Part shown: in pieces, positions 10,034-20,948 of the stretch
Numbering within the stretch: the stretch's first letter is position 1
How the letters are laid out: every line of letters begins with the position of its first letter
Assembly: GCA_039818985.1 (NCBI GenBank)
Contig: JBCBSU010000001.1
Span: 1,080,367 to 1,144,366 of the forward strand
DNA: 64,000 nt
Origin: Pseudomonadota bacterium
GTDB lineage: Bacteria; Pseudomonadota; Alphaproteobacteria; Sphingomonadales; Sphingomonadaceae
Direction: 5' to 3'
Position numbers and translations under genes: made by a program
Notes under the pieces: model-generated
Databases searched by the model: none
What the model saw: only the letters and a program-made list of their open reading frames with translations
What the model was told of the DNA's origin: nothing

Positions 10034-11031
10034 TGCTCGTCTTTGCCGATCGCCGGACGGGCGAAAGGATTGGGCGTGGTACGGCGCTGGCGACTGTTGC
10101 CGCCACCGTCCCCGCCGCCATTCTTCTGGTTGTCCAGCGCTTCGCGGGCAAGTTCGCCAATGCCGCCAATCGTGCCCATAAGCTGGGTCGCCTCGACCGG
10201 GAACAAGATCGTCTTGGCATTAGGCGAGACGGCAAATTGCGACACTGCCTTCACATATTCCTGTGCCACGAAATAGTTGATTGCCTGGGCATCGCCGCTG
10301 GCAATCGCTTCGGAGACCATCTGGGTAGCACGGGCCTCGGCCTCGGCTTCACGTTCGCGAGCCTCGGCATCGCGAAACGCTGCTTCGCGCCGGCCTTCGG
10401 CTTCGAGGATCTGTGACTGTTTCTCACCCTCGGCGCGCAGGATTTCCGAGGCGCGATCACCTTCGGCATCGAGAATCTGTGCGCGCTTCTCACGCTCGGC
10501 TTTCATCTGCCGTGCCATAGCGTTGATGATGTCCTGCGGCGGACGGATATCCTTGACCTCGACGCGGGTAATCTTGACCCCCCAGGGCGTGGTGGCGTCG
10601 TCGACAGTGATCAGCAGCCGGCCATTGATGTCATCGCGTTTGGACAGGGTCTCGTCGAGATCCATCGAACCCATGACGGTACGCAAATTGGTCGTCGCCA
10701 GGTTGAGGATCGCGACATACAGGTCCGACACTTCATAGGCGGCCTTGGCCGCGTCGAGCACCTGGAAGAACACCACCGCGTCGACCGTAACCATGGCATT
10801 GTCACGGGTAATGATCTCCTGCCCCGGTATGTCGAGCACCTGCTCCATCATGTTGATTTTGCGACCGACGCGATAAAGAAAAGCCGGGTAAAAATTGAAG
10901 CCGGGCTTGGCGACATTGGTGAACCGGCCAAAATATTCGATGGTATAGTTGAAACCCTGACGCACGATCTTGATACTGGCACCGAGATAGATCAGCACCG
11001 CGATCAACACCGATCCGACTGCATATTCCAT
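10030..11031 (-). CDS. SPFH/band-7 membrane protease regulator (QmcA-like)
   Basis: A 333-residue stomatin-type protein with one N-terminal membrane anchor (VGSVLIAVLIYLGASI), an SPFH domain (about 25-200) and a long charged coiled coil (about 180-260, rich in RAEGEKQSQILEAEG-like repeats). AGGGGAAA precedes the ATG. It overlaps nfeD by 4 bases, the usual SPFH-NfeD pair, which in other bacteria forms large membrane assemblies affecting FtsH-type proteolysis or membrane order. The assignment to the family is firm; the exact role is inferred. Confidence 0.93.
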   Translation of the reverse strand: MEYAVGSVLIAVLIYLGASIKIVRQGFNYTIEYFGRFTNVAKPGFNFYPAFLYRVGRKINMMEQVLDIPGQEIITRDNAMVTVDAVVFFQVLDAAKAAYEVSDLYVAILNLATTNLRTVMGSMDLDETLSKRDDINGRLLITVDDATTPWGVKITRVEVKDIRPPQDIINAMARQMKAEREKRAQILDAEGDRASEILRAEGEKQSQILEAEGRREAAFRDAEAREREAEAEARATQMVSEAIASGDAQAINYFVAQEYVKAVSQFAVSPNAKTILFPVEATQLMGTIGGIGELAREALDNQKNGGGDGGGNSRQRRTTPNPFARPAIGKDEQ

Positions 11032-11136
11032 GTTGTTTCCCCTGGCTGCTGCCTTCTGTTCTTTGTCCTCTTTTCACCCGGCACAGCGGCAAAAGCAAGC
11101 TTGCAAAACAGGGGGAATATTGTCAGCAGGTGCGGG

Positions 11137-12639
11137 ATGAAGATACCGCTCTCCTGTCTTTTGCCGGTGGCACTTCTGGCACTGGTATCGCCTGCTGCAA
11201 CTCAGCAACCCATCTCCGGTGAACCGCAACCGACGACCGAGGAGGATGTACTCGAACATATTGCCGTGCTGGCCAGTGACGAATTTGCCGGGCGCAATCC
11301 CGGCACCATAGGCGAGGTCAGGACGCTGGAATATCTGGCTGAACAATGGGCCAGGGCCGGCATGGTTTCGGGTACCAATGACCCTTCCAGTCCCTGGTTC
11401 CAGCCAGTGCCGCTGGTGGAGCGAACGCCAGCAGCGACCAGTGCCCGCTTCATGCGCGGCGGTCGTGTCGTAGAGATGAATAGGGATGGTATATTACTGG
11501 GTGCCGATATGGCGGAAGCCAGTGCTTCGGGCCCGGTAATATTTGTCGGCTATGGCACCGATGCGGCGGGCAGAGTGACCGCCAATGTCGATGGCAAGAT
11601 AGCAATCATGCTGTTCAGCCCGCCTGAAGGTGCAGAGGATTTCCCGTCACGCAATGATCGCCGTGCGGCGCTGGCCGGAGCGGGTGCGGTGGCGGCGCTG
11701 ACAGTGGCACCCGACAGATTTCTGTGGCGGGCGATCCAGCGCAGTATTCGCAGCGGTTCGTTTGAACTGGACCAGCCCTCAAAGGCTCCGGCGGTGACCG
11801 GCATCATCAATGGCGATTTTGCCAGACGCCTTTTTCGCGGCAGCGAAAGCAGTCTCAAGGCGGAGATCAAGGCTGCGGAAAGCCCGGTTTATGCCGGATT
11901 CGATACCGGCCTGACGGCAGAGTTGAACACGCTGACTCAGTTGCGCCGGTTTACCAGCCATAATGTCATCGGCAAATTCGAAGGAAGAAAACCGGGTTCG
12001 GGGGCGGTGCTGTTGCTCGGCCATTGGGATCATTTCGGCATCTGCCGCGATGCCGAAGCGGAGGACCGGATTTGCAATGGCGCTGTCGACAATGCCTCGG
12101 GCATGGCAGTGCTGACCGAAGTTGCAGAGGAGCTGGGCCGGCTGGGACCATTTGACCGTGATATCTATTTCATGGGCACCACAGCGGAAGAGCGCGGGCT
12201 GCTCGGTGCCTATTATTTCGCCGACAATCCGGTGGTACCGCTGGAGGATATTGTCATCGCGCTCAATATCGATACCGTCGCCATTGCCGAGCGTGGCGCA
12301 CCGGTGGCGATTATCGGTCGTGGGGAAACCGATCTCGATGATGAAATCGATGCGGTGAGCCGCAGCCTGGGACGGGAAGTCGAGGAATCGCTCGATGCCA
12401 ATGCCTTTATTCAGCGCCAGGATGGCTGGGCACTCGCGGCCAAGGGCGTGCCGGCGTTCATGGTCGGTGGTTCCTTTGCCGATCTGGACCTGCTGCAGAG
12501 CTATTTGCGCGGCAATTATCACGGGCCGGATGACGAGACCGAGAATCTTCCTACACTGGGCGGAGCGGCAGAGGACACCGATCTGCATATCGCCCTGGCG
12601 CGCTATTTTGCCGATGCGGAAAAATATTCACCTGAATAG
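11137..12639 (+). CDS. Secreted M28 family metallopeptidase
   Basis: About 500 residues. The ATG at 11137 gives a clean signal peptide (MKIPLSCLLPVALLALVSPAATQ). The PA-like insert precedes the M28 zinc domain, where the ligand motifs are GHWDHFG, NGAVDNASGMA, TTAEERGLLGA and YHGPDDETE near the C-terminus. Such enzymes are exported aminopeptidases or carboxypeptidases. Substrate cannot be told from sequence. It ends 139 bases before guaB, and the hairpin at 12714 may serve as its terminator. Confidence 0.9.
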   Translation: MKIPLSCLLPVALLALVSPAATQQPISGEPQPTTEEDVLEHIAVLASDEFAGRNPGTIGEVRTLEYLAEQWARAGMVSGTNDPSSPWFQPVPLVERTPAATSARFMRGGRVVEMNRDGILLGADMAEASASGPVIFVGYGTDAAGRVTANVDGKIAIMLFSPPEGAEDFPSRNDRRAALAGAGAVAALTVAPDRFLWRAIQRSIRSGSFELDQPSKAPAVTGIINGDFARRLFRGSESSLKAEIKAAESPVYAGFDTGLTAELNTLTQLRRFTSHNVIGKFEGRKPGSGAVLLLGHWDHFGICRDAEAEDRICNGAVDNASGMAVLTEVAEELGRLGPFDRDIYFMGTTAEERGLLGAYYFADNPVVPLEDIVIALNIDTVAIAERGAPVAIIGRGETDLDDEIDAVSRSLGREVEESLDANAFIQRQDGWALAAKGVPAFMVGGSFADLDLLQSYLRGNYHGPDDETENLPTLGGAAEDTDLHIALARYFADAEKYSPE

Positions 12640-12713
12640 TCGCATTGCGATTACCCGCCACTGGTCATTGCGCGTGCGACTGGCTAGAGGGGCTTGCAAC
12701 CGACTCACTTATC

Positions 12714-14236
<1,523 letters not shown>

Positions 14237-14245
14237 GTCCGGCGG

Positions 14246-15454
14246 ATGACTCCCGCGGCACGGGTGCAGGCGGCGATTGAGTTGCTTGATGCGATCATCA
14301 TCGCCGCGCGCGATGGCGGAGCCAGCGCCGATGTGGTTACAGCGCGATTCCTCAAGGAGCGTCGCTATATGGGCAGCAAGGACCGGCGGGCGGTACGTAA
14401 CCTTGTCTATGATGCTATCCGTTTGATCGGTGAGCGACCTGCCAATGGCCGCGCCGCCATGGCGGTGCTGGCGGCTGTACAACCCGATCTGCAACCGCTG
14501 TTTGATGGTTCGCGCTATGGGCCGCAGTCGCTGAGCGAAGCCGAGAGGGTTTCTGCTCCAGGGGCACGAATACCGCAATGGCTGATTCCGCTGCTGCCCG
14601 ATTTTATCGGAGAAGAGGAAATTGCAGCCCTGCTCGATCGCGCGCCGCTGGATCTGCGCATGACCCCGGGAACCAAGGAGGCGGTCGCCGACGCGTTTCC
14701 CGAGATGGAGTTCTCCAGGCATTTGCCGTATGCGGCACGACTGGCTGCGGGCACCAGGGTGCAGGACAGCACGGCCTGGCGTGACGGGCTGATGGATATT
14801 CAGGACTGGGGCAGTCAGGCGATTTGTGCGCTGTGCGATGCGCCGCAGCGTGCGCATATCATCGATCTCTGCGCCGGGGCCGGCGGCAAGACGCTGGCAC
14901 TGGCGCAGCAGTCACCCGCCGATACGCGCATTCTCGCCAGCGATGTCTCGCGCGCGCGGCTCGCCGAATTACCGCCACGCGCGGCACGGCTGGGCATTGA
15001 AAGCATCGAGACGCGGCTGCTCGACCCCGGCAGCGAAAGCGCCATGCTGGCCGACCGGGCCGGGCAGGCCGATTGCGTGCTGGTCGATGCCCCGTGCAGC
15101 GGGACCGGCGTGTGGCGGCGCAACCCCGAGGCGCGCTGGCGGCTCGATGCCCGCCGTCTCGAGCGTCTGTGCAATACTCAGTCGCGGCTGCTCGATATCG
15201 CCGCCGCGCTGGTGCAGCCGGGCGGTGCTCTGGTCTATGCCGTCTGCTCCATATTGCCGTGCGAGGGCAGTGCGCAGATCGCCGCGTTTCTTGGGCGCCA
15301 TGGCGGGTGGTCAGTGGAAGCTGGCGATTTTCCACTCGGCAGAACAGTCGGTCCAGCGGGTGTTCAGCCTGGCGAAAGCGCGCTCGGCCTAATGCTTACT
15401 CCAGCCCATGATGCGACCGACGGATTTTTCCTGACACGCCTCGTCAAATCATGA
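14246..15454 (+). CDS. RsmB/NOP2 family RNA m5C methyltransferase
   Basis: A 402-residue protein with a NusB-like N-terminal region (about 1-85), a variable middle, and a Rossmann methyltransferase domain. Motif I is LCAGAGGKT (209-215). The two cysteines of the family are Cys284 in DAPCSGTG and Cys334 in YAVCSILPCEG. It probably makes m5C in 16S rRNA or tRNA; alphaproteobacteria have several paralogues, so rsmB is not assigned. It follows guaB closely on the same strand. Confidence 0.9.
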   Translation: MTPAARVQAAIELLDAIIIAARDGGASADVVTARFLKERRYMGSKDRRAVRNLVYDAIRLIGERPANGRAAMAVLAAVQPDLQPLFDGSRYGPQSLSEAERVSAPGARIPQWLIPLLPDFIGEEEIAALLDRAPLDLRMTPGTKEAVADAFPEMEFSRHLPYAARLAAGTRVQDSTAWRDGLMDIQDWGSQAICALCDAPQRAHIIDLCAGAGGKTLALAQQSPADTRILASDVSRARLAELPPRAARLGIESIETRLLDPGSESAMLADRAGQADCVLVDAPCSGTGVWRRNPEARWRLDARRLERLCNTQSRLLDIAAALVQPGGALVYAVCSILPCEGSAQIAAFLGRHGGWSVEAGDFPLGRTVGPAGVQPGESALGLMLTPAHDATDGFFLTRLVKS

Positions 15455-15488
15455 TAGAGCAGTTTCAATGTCCCCGACGGAGTTCCTC

Positions 15489-16013
15489 ATGCGTTTTTCA
15501 CCGCCCGCAATGGCTATCGCCGCGATTTTCGCTCTGTCTTCGAGCGCAATATACAGTCAGGATGAAGCCTATCAGCCTGATCCGCGCTCGGTGGTGCTTG
15601 TCGATGATGCGCGCAGCGCGCTCAACAGTGGTGAAACCGACAAGGCGATCGGCCTTTTCGAAGCCGCTCTGGCAATAGATCCGGCCAATCGCCAGGCTTA
15701 TCTCGGCCTTGCCGAAACCGCCCGGGCCAACGGGCTTCCGGGCAAGGCGATTGGCCTGTATCGCCGGATATTGGAGATTGAACCCAATAATATCGCCGCA
15801 TTGTCGGGGCAGGGACGTGCCTATGTCCAGCGCGGTGCGACTGAAAAAGCCAAGGGCAATCTCGCCCGGCTGCGCGACCTGTGCGAAGAGAATTGCGTCG
15901 AGGTGACGCTGCTGGCTGCGGCACTTGATCAGGGACCGTCGCGTGAAATCCTCTCTGCCGAAGCGGTTACACCCAATCCGACGGTGACCCAGCCGGAAGA
16001 AAGCGTCGAATAA
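15489..16013 (+). CDS. Secreted TPR protein
   Basis: About 174 residues. The ATG at 15489 has GGAG 6 bases upstream (15479-15482); the earlier ATG at 15468 has no site. An N-terminal signal (MRFSPPAMAIAAIFALSSSAIYS) suggests export. At least three tetratricopeptide units follow (about 40-140; e.g. GETDKAIGLFEAALAIDPAN and GLPGKAIGLYRRILEIEPNN), so it likely scaffolds protein contacts in the periplasm. No specific partner can be inferred. Confidence 0.85.
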   Translation: MRFSPPAMAIAAIFALSSSAIYSQDEAYQPDPRSVVLVDDARSALNSGETDKAIGLFEAALAIDPANRQAYLGLAETARANGLPGKAIGLYRRILEIEPNNIAALSGQGRAYVQRGATEKAKGNLARLRDLCEENCVEVTLLAAALDQGPSREILSAEAVTPNPTVTQPEESVE

Positions 16014-16032
16014 CGCCCTTGCGGCTATGGCA

Positions 16033-16977
16033 TCAAAATCCGTAAATCAGCGTGAAGCGGGTCAGCGTATCGGTGGATACCGATCCGGCTGGCGGGTCGG
16101 ATTCATATTCGACAGTATAGGAAACCCGCGCCGTCAGTGCCGATGACAGCTTGGCCTCCAGTCCGGTGATCGAGCGCAGGGTTGAATTGCCCGATTGCAG
16201 ATAGGCCTCGGCATCCTGGGTAATCTTGACGTTTTCCAGAACCTGCCAGTCGAGATCGAGAGCGCCGAGACCCGAAAGTGCGCTGAGCGAGCCGGCACCG
16301 ATCAGATCGGTACGGCGCCAGGCCGGACCGCCCTTGACGTCAAGGGTAATATTCTCGCCGTCAATGACCCGGTATCCGAGACCGCCGGACAGGGTATATC
16401 GTGCCGAAAAACCCTGGAACCGGTCACGCTCATATTGTGCCAGTCCATAGGCAAATAACCGGTCGTTAAACCGGTAATTGGGTTCGTAATTGACCAGGAA
16501 CTGTTCGCGCGTGGTTACGCCATCGGTGGTCTGGATATCGACAAGTGCCGATAATTTGTGCCGCCAGCGCTCGCCTTCCTTGGCCAGTTTGAGGCCGCCG
16601 GTCAGGCCGGTATTGCTCGAATTGCCGGTGTTGCGAAAGCCGCCAATCTCGCCTTCACCGCTCCAATTGTCGAACAGACCGTTATTGGCCAGTCGCTCGG
16701 CTTCTGCGGCGGCTTCTTCTGCATCTTTCTCTGCCAGACGCACGGTCTGATATTCGCTGAGCATAGCGTCGAGCGCGGCGCTGTCTTCCGGGTTGGTCTT
16801 TTTCGCCAATGCAATCACGGTTTCGACTGCAGCATCGTCCTTTTCGGCCATCGCCTGATCGATTAGTGCTTGCACCGATTCCGGTATTTCCGCCTGCGCA
16901 GCAGTGGCGGGCAGAGTCATGGCGCACACAGCCAGCGGCAGCGCCATAAGCGAGGATTTGGTCATTGAATTTTGCAT
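16033..16977 (-). CDS. DUF481 outer-membrane protein (YdiY-like)
   Basis: A 314-residue protein with a signal peptide ending near ATAAQA, a short helical segment (about 30-100), and a C-terminal beta-barrel region (about 105-314) of the DUF481 family, with alternating strands and a terminal aromatic residue (LIYGF). Family members are called salt-stress induced outer-membrane proteins, but their function is unproved. A second start four codons later is possible. It is 19 bases from the convergent TPR gene. Confidence 0.87.
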   Translation of the reverse strand: MQNSMTKSSLMALPLAVCAMTLPATAAQAEIPESVQALIDQAMAEKDDAAVETVIALAKKTNPEDSAALDAMLSEYQTVRLAEKDAEEAAAEAERLANNGLFDNWSGEGEIGGFRNTGNSSNTGLTGGLKLAKEGERWRHKLSALVDIQTTDGVTTREQFLVNYEPNYRFNDRLFAYGLAQYERDRFQGFSARYTLSGGLGYRVIDGENITLDVKGGPAWRRTDLIGAGSLSALSGLGALDLDWQVLENVKITQDAEAYLQSGNSTLRSITGLEAKLSSALTARVSYTVEYESDPPAGSVSTDTLTRFTLIYGF

Positions 16978-17000
16978 GGGAAAGCCCTTAGCGGCAGGAT

Positions 17001-17501
17001 TCAGATTAGCGGTGTAAACTCTTCTAACACGCTTTGGTACAGCCGCCGTTTAAATGGCACAATCATGTCGGGCAGCGCTTTGGGCTGGGCCCATTTCCAG
17101 CGGGAAAACTCGGCATGATCGGTAGCGATATCAATGTCGCTGTCTTCCCCCAGAAAGCGCATAAGAAACCATATCTGCCGCTGGCCACGCCATTTGCCTT
17201 TCCAGATTTTGCCGATCAATTCATCGGGGAGATCATAAAAAAGCTCATCACTGGTTCTGGCCAGGATACTGACCTTATCGGGTGCCACACCAGTTTCCTC
17301 GCCCAGCTCGCGCAAGGCCGCGCTTTCGGCATCCTCGCCCTTGTCGATACCGCCCTGCGGCATCTGCCAGGCATCGCTGTCCGGATTGTCGAGGCGCTGG
17401 CCGGTAAAGACGAGCCCGGTGGTGTTGACCAGCATGATTCCGGCACAGGGACGATAGGGCAGAGTGTCGACATCTATGCCGTTGACAATCCGTCTGCTCA
17501 T
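17001..17501 (-). CDS. rppH: RNA pyrophosphohydrolase (Nudix)
   Basis: A 166-residue Nudix enzyme. The Nudix box runs from Gly50 to Val72 with the signature REL-EE-G (Arg64, Glu65, Glu68, Glu69). The N-terminal [11 protein letters not shown] segment is typical of RppH, which removes pyrophosphate from 5'-triphosphorylated mRNA to trigger decay by RNase E. Its ATG overlaps the esterase stop by 4 bases, so it is coupled to that gene. Confidence 0.94.
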   Translation of the reverse strand: MSRRIVNGIDVDTLPYRPCAGIMLVNTTGLVFTGQRLDNPDSDAWQMPQGGIDKGEDAESAALRELGEETGVAPDKVSILARTSDELFYDLPDELIGKIWKGKWRGQRQIWFLMRFLGEDSDIDIATDHAEFSRWKWAQPKALPDMIVPFKRRLYQSVLEEFTPLI

Positions 17502-18502
17502 GCTGCGGGAACCCCGGTTCCGGGCAAAGCTTCGAGCGTTTTCAAGACACCGCTAAGCCGTCCGATCATCGCGTTGCAGTCATGCACGGAGCTGGGGATG
17601 AGCTTTCTGAGCGCGATAAAGTCATGCACATTGCCCTCAGCCTCGTAAAAGCTGGTGGTGACACCGGCCTGCATCAGCGCCGCGCCATAAGCCCGCCCCT
17701 GATCGCGCAGCGGATCGAGACTGGTGGTTATCAAGACCGTTGGCGGGGTCTGGCTATGGTCCTGATCCAGCACATTATAATGCGCGCTGTCACCATCGGG
17801 TTGATAGGCGGCGTCAAACCATTCCATCGCGTCCCGGGTCAGCACATAGCCATCGGCAAAATCGCGCATGGAGGGCCAGTCGCGATCAGTGCTGACAACC
17901 GGATAGATAGGCATTTGCGCGGTGACCGGCACCTTAGCGGGCGATTGGGTGAGGCTCTGTGTAATAACGATAGCCAGATTGCCACCGGCACTATCGCCGA
18001 CCGGAATAAGACCGGTAATGTTCAATCCAAGCGTTTCGGGTGACCCGCTAATCCAGCGCGTCGCAGCAATGGCGTCCTCGGCGGCGGCGGGGAACGGGTT
18101 TTCCGGCGCAAGACGATAATCCACGGCAATCAGTGGCAGGTCGAGTTGCTCCGCGAGCAGAGTGCAGAAACTGTGATGCGTTGCCAGATCACCGATCACA
18201 AAACCGCCGCCATGGACAAAGACAATCGCTGGGCCAGCGGTATCGCGTTCCGCTCGTTTATCGTAAAGCCGAAGCGGAATATCGCCTGCCGGGCCGGGGC
18301 AGGTGAGATCGCGGATCACCGCCAGTTCGATCGGCTCGGCATCGGCCAGCATATGCATGGCGAGATAGGCCTGCCGCGCTTCTTCCGGCGTCATCTCGTT
18401 CATTGCCGGGCCTTCCATCGCGGCCATCATCGTCAGGCAGGCCTGGACATCGGGTCGGACAAAAGGGGCTTGTGTTTCGGCGACTTTGCTCTGCGTGGCC
18501 AT
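17498..18502 (-). CDS. Alpha/beta hydrolase, hormone-sensitive-lipase family
   Basis: A 334-residue esterase. The HGGG oxyanion motif is at 97-100, and the catalytic triad is Ser171 in GDSAGG, Asp263 in SLDPLRD and His293 in NVHDF. The ATG at 18500-18502 follows GGAGAG by 4 to 5 bases. The open frame continues far upstream over the photolyase gene but lacks similarity there. It likely hydrolyses short-chain esters; substrate unknown. It is co-oriented and coupled with rppH. Confidence 0.93.
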   Translation of the reverse strand: MATQSKVAETQAPFVRPDVQACLTMMAAMEGPAMNEMTPEEARQAYLAMHMLADAEPIELAVIRDLTCPGPAGDIPLRLYDKRAERDTAGPAIVFVHGGGFVIGDLATHHSFCTLLAEQLDLPLIAVDYRLAPENPFPAAAEDAIAATRWISGSPETLGLNITGLIPVGDSAGGNLAIVITQSLTQSPAKVPVTAQMPIYPVVSTDRDWPSMRDFADGYVLTRDAMEWFDAAYQPDGDSAHYNVLDQDHSQTPPTVLITTSLDPLRDQGRAYGAALMQAGVTTSFYEAEGNVHDFIALRKLIPSSVHDCNAMIGRLSGVLKTLEALPGTGVPAA

Positions 18503-18654
18503 ATCTCTCTCCTGCTTTTGGTTTTTGCTAGTTGGTGATGCAGCCAGGGTCCAGCAGAAAGGGGATTCCGAACAGATAGTTATGCAACCATCCGGCACCA
18601 TAGGCGTTTTCCTGAGCATGTCGGGCATATGGCTCAACATGTGATGGTGAAAGC

Positions 18655-20061
18655 ATGGTGATGACGGCTCCTCAAATCGTCTGGTTTCGGCGCGATCTGC
18701 GTCTGTCCGATCAGGCAGCGCTTCTCGCTGCCGCCCGGGCCGGGCCGGTGTTTCCGGTCTATGTCCTTGATGACGAGACGCCGAGGCACCGCAAAATGGG
18801 CGGCGCGTCGCGCTGGTGGCTGCACCATTCGCTTGACAGTCTGGGCAAGGCGCTTGCGGCAAAAGGTTCGAAGCTAATCCTGCGGCGCGGCAATAGCGCG
18901 GAGATAATTGCCGAGATCGCCCAGCAGGCCGGCGCGGCTGCGGTGCACGCTTTGCACCATTATGAGCCCTGGTGGCGCAATGCGGAAAAAGCGTTGCGAA
19001 AAGCCCTGCCGGGGAAGATCGCACTGGAGTTGCATCATGGCAATTATCTGATGCCACCGGGCAGCGTCACCACTGGCAGCGGTGGTCAGTACAAGATTTA
19101 TACGCCGTTCTGGCGCGCGCTGAACCAGCATATGCCGCCGGGCGATCCGCAACCCGCACCCGGGGTAATAGCGGCACCGGATAACTGGCCATTGAGTGAT
19201 ATTCTGGAAGACTGGGCTCTGCTGCCAACCAAGCCCAATTGGGCCAGCGGATTTTCCGATATGTGGACTCCGGGTGAAGCGAGCGCGCTGGATAATCTCG
19301 AAATGTTTGTCGGCAAAGGACGACGCTATGACGAGAGGCGCAATTTCCCGTCCGAAGTCAGCACATCGCTACTCAGCCCGCATCTGCATTTTGGCGAGAT
19401 TTCACCTGCTACCATCTGGCATCGCATGATTGCCGAGCACAGCGTCGACAGCGTGGAAACCTATTTGAAAGAGCTGGTCTGGCGCGATTATTCGCAAAAT
19501 GTGATTTGCCAGTATCCGGTTTATGGCAGCAAGAATGCCCGCGACCAGTTTGACAATTTTCCTTGGCGCGACATGGCCAATCCCAAAGTCAAAGCCGATT
19601 ATGATGCCTGGTGTCAGGGCCGTACCGGTTACCCGATTGTCGATGCCGGGATGCGTGAACTCTGGAGCACTGGCTGGATGCACAACCGGGTGCGGATGAT
19701 CACTGCTTCTTTCCTGATCAAGCATCTGCTGATCGATTGGCGAGAGGGCGAAAAATGGTTCTGGGACACGCTGGTCGATGCCGATTATGGATCGAACAGC
19801 ACCAACTGGCAGTGGACTGCGGGCACGGGCGTCGACAGCAACATGTTTGTGCGGATCATGGCCCCGCTGACGCAATCGGAGAAATTCGATGCAGCGGGAT
19901 ATATCCGCCAATGGGTGCCTGAACTTGCCGGTCTCGATGCGCCCTATATCCATGACCCGGATGAACATGGCTGCCGTCCCAAAGGCTATCCGCGTAAGAT
20001 CATCCCTCACAAACAGGCCCGCCAACGTGCGCTGGACGCCTATGCAGCAATGAAGGAATAG
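18655..20061 (+). CDS. phrB: Deoxyribodipyrimidine photolyase
   Basis: A 468-residue class I photolyase that repairs UV-induced pyrimidine dimers using light. The N-terminal antenna domain begins IVWFRRDLRLSDQAAL. The FAD-binding domain contains MHNRVRMITASFLIKHLLIDW and DADYGSNSTNWQWTAG, diagnostic of CPD photolyases. The neighbours downstream on the same strand, an SDR and a cyclopropane synthase-like enzyme, form a group often seen with photo-oxidative stress genes. The start at 18655 has an in-frame ATG two codons on; neither has a strong ribosome site. Confidence 0.96.
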   Translation: MVMTAPQIVWFRRDLRLSDQAALLAAARAGPVFPVYVLDDETPRHRKMGGASRWWLHHSLDSLGKALAAKGSKLILRRGNSAEIIAEIAQQAGAAAVHALHHYEPWWRNAEKALRKALPGKIALELHHGNYLMPPGSVTTGSGGQYKIYTPFWRALNQHMPPGDPQPAPGVIAAPDNWPLSDILEDWALLPTKPNWASGFSDMWTPGEASALDNLEMFVGKGRRYDERRNFPSEVSTSLLSPHLHFGEISPATIWHRMIAEHSVDSVETYLKELVWRDYSQNVICQYPVYGSKNARDQFDNFPWRDMANPKVKADYDAWCQGRTGYPIVDAGMRELWSTGWMHNRVRMITASFLIKHLLIDWREGEKWFWDTLVDADYGSNSTNWQWTAGTGVDSNMFVRIMAPLTQSEKFDAAGYIRQWVPELAGLDAPYIHDPDEHGCRPKGYPRKIIPHKQARQRALDAYAAMKE

Positions 20062-20098
20062 CCTATAGCCCGCCGTTTTTGAGGGAGGAGTGCGACAT

Positions 20099-20878
20099 AT
20101 GCCGCGATTAACCGGCAAGATATGTTTGATCACCGGGGCTGCACGCGGCATCGGAGCGGCCATTGCGAGGGCGTTCACCGATCAGGATGCGAAGGTGGTC
20201 GTGACCGATATTAACGATCCTCCGGGACAGCAACTGGCAATGGAAATCGGTGCAGACTATCACCATCTCGATGTAGCTAGCGAGGCGGACTGGTCCCGGC
20301 TAGCCAAGGCTGTTCCAGTGCTGGATGTGGTGGTCAACAATGCTGGCATCACCGGTTTTGAAGACAGTGCAGCGCCACAGGATCCCGAACATGCTTCACT
20401 CGAGGACTGGCATCGGGTGCACCGTGTCAATAGCGACGGTACCTTTCTGGGTTGTCGCTATGCCATTGGCGCGATGAAAGACAAGGGTGCCGGCGCGATC
20501 ATCAATATCTCATCGCGTTCGGGCCTGGTCGGTATTCCTGGCGCTGCGGCCTATGCCGCGTCCAAGGCGGCTATCCGCAATCACAGCAAGAGCGTGGCGC
20601 TCTATTGTGCGCAGCAGGGCTGGAACATCCGGTGCAATTCGATTCACCCCGCAGCCATATTGACGCCGATGTGGGAACCAATGCTGGGCGAGGGAGCTGA
20701 ACGCGAGGCCACTATGGCGGCCATTGTCAGCGATACACCGATGCAGCGTTTCGGCATGGTCGAGGAAGTGGCCGCCTTGGCGGTGCTGTTGGCCAGCGAC
20801 GAGGCCGCCTATGTCACCGGCAGTGAGTTGAGCATCGATGGCGGCCTGCTGGCGGGCAGCGCTGCAAGTCCCGGATAA
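20099..20878 (+). CDS. SDR family oxidoreductase
   Basis: A classical short-chain dehydrogenase of about 259 residues. The NAD(P) motif is TGAARGIG, followed by NNAG and the catalytic YAASK. The C-terminal [10 protein letters not shown] is typical. The ATG at 20099 is chosen because GGGAGGAG (20083-20090) precedes it; the GTG at 20090 falls within that site. Asp at the end of beta-2 (VVTDIND) suggests NAD preference. Substrate unknown. It lies 37 bases downstream of phrB. Confidence 0.92.
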   Translation: MPRLTGKICLITGAARGIGAAIARAFTDQDAKVVVTDINDPPGQQLAMEIGADYHHLDVASEADWSRLAKAVPVLDVVVNNAGITGFEDSAAPQDPEHASLEDWHRVHRVNSDGTFLGCRYAIGAMKDKGAGAIINISSRSGLVGIPGAAAYAASKAAIRNHSKSVALYCAQQGWNIRCNSIHPAAILTPMWEPMLGEGAEREATMAAIVSDTPMQRFGMVEEVAALAVLLASDEAAYVTGSELSIDGGLLAGSAASPG

Positions 20879-20948
20879 GTTCTCGGGCTGGATTATAATG
20901 CCATAATGCCGTTGCGGGCACGGTGCGGTTTCGGCATAAGCAGCGGCG

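Noticed and set aside
18503-19057. N-terminal extension of the esterase frame over the photolyase gene
   Set aside because: The frame is open by chance. The strong GGAGAG site and family length place the start at 18502.
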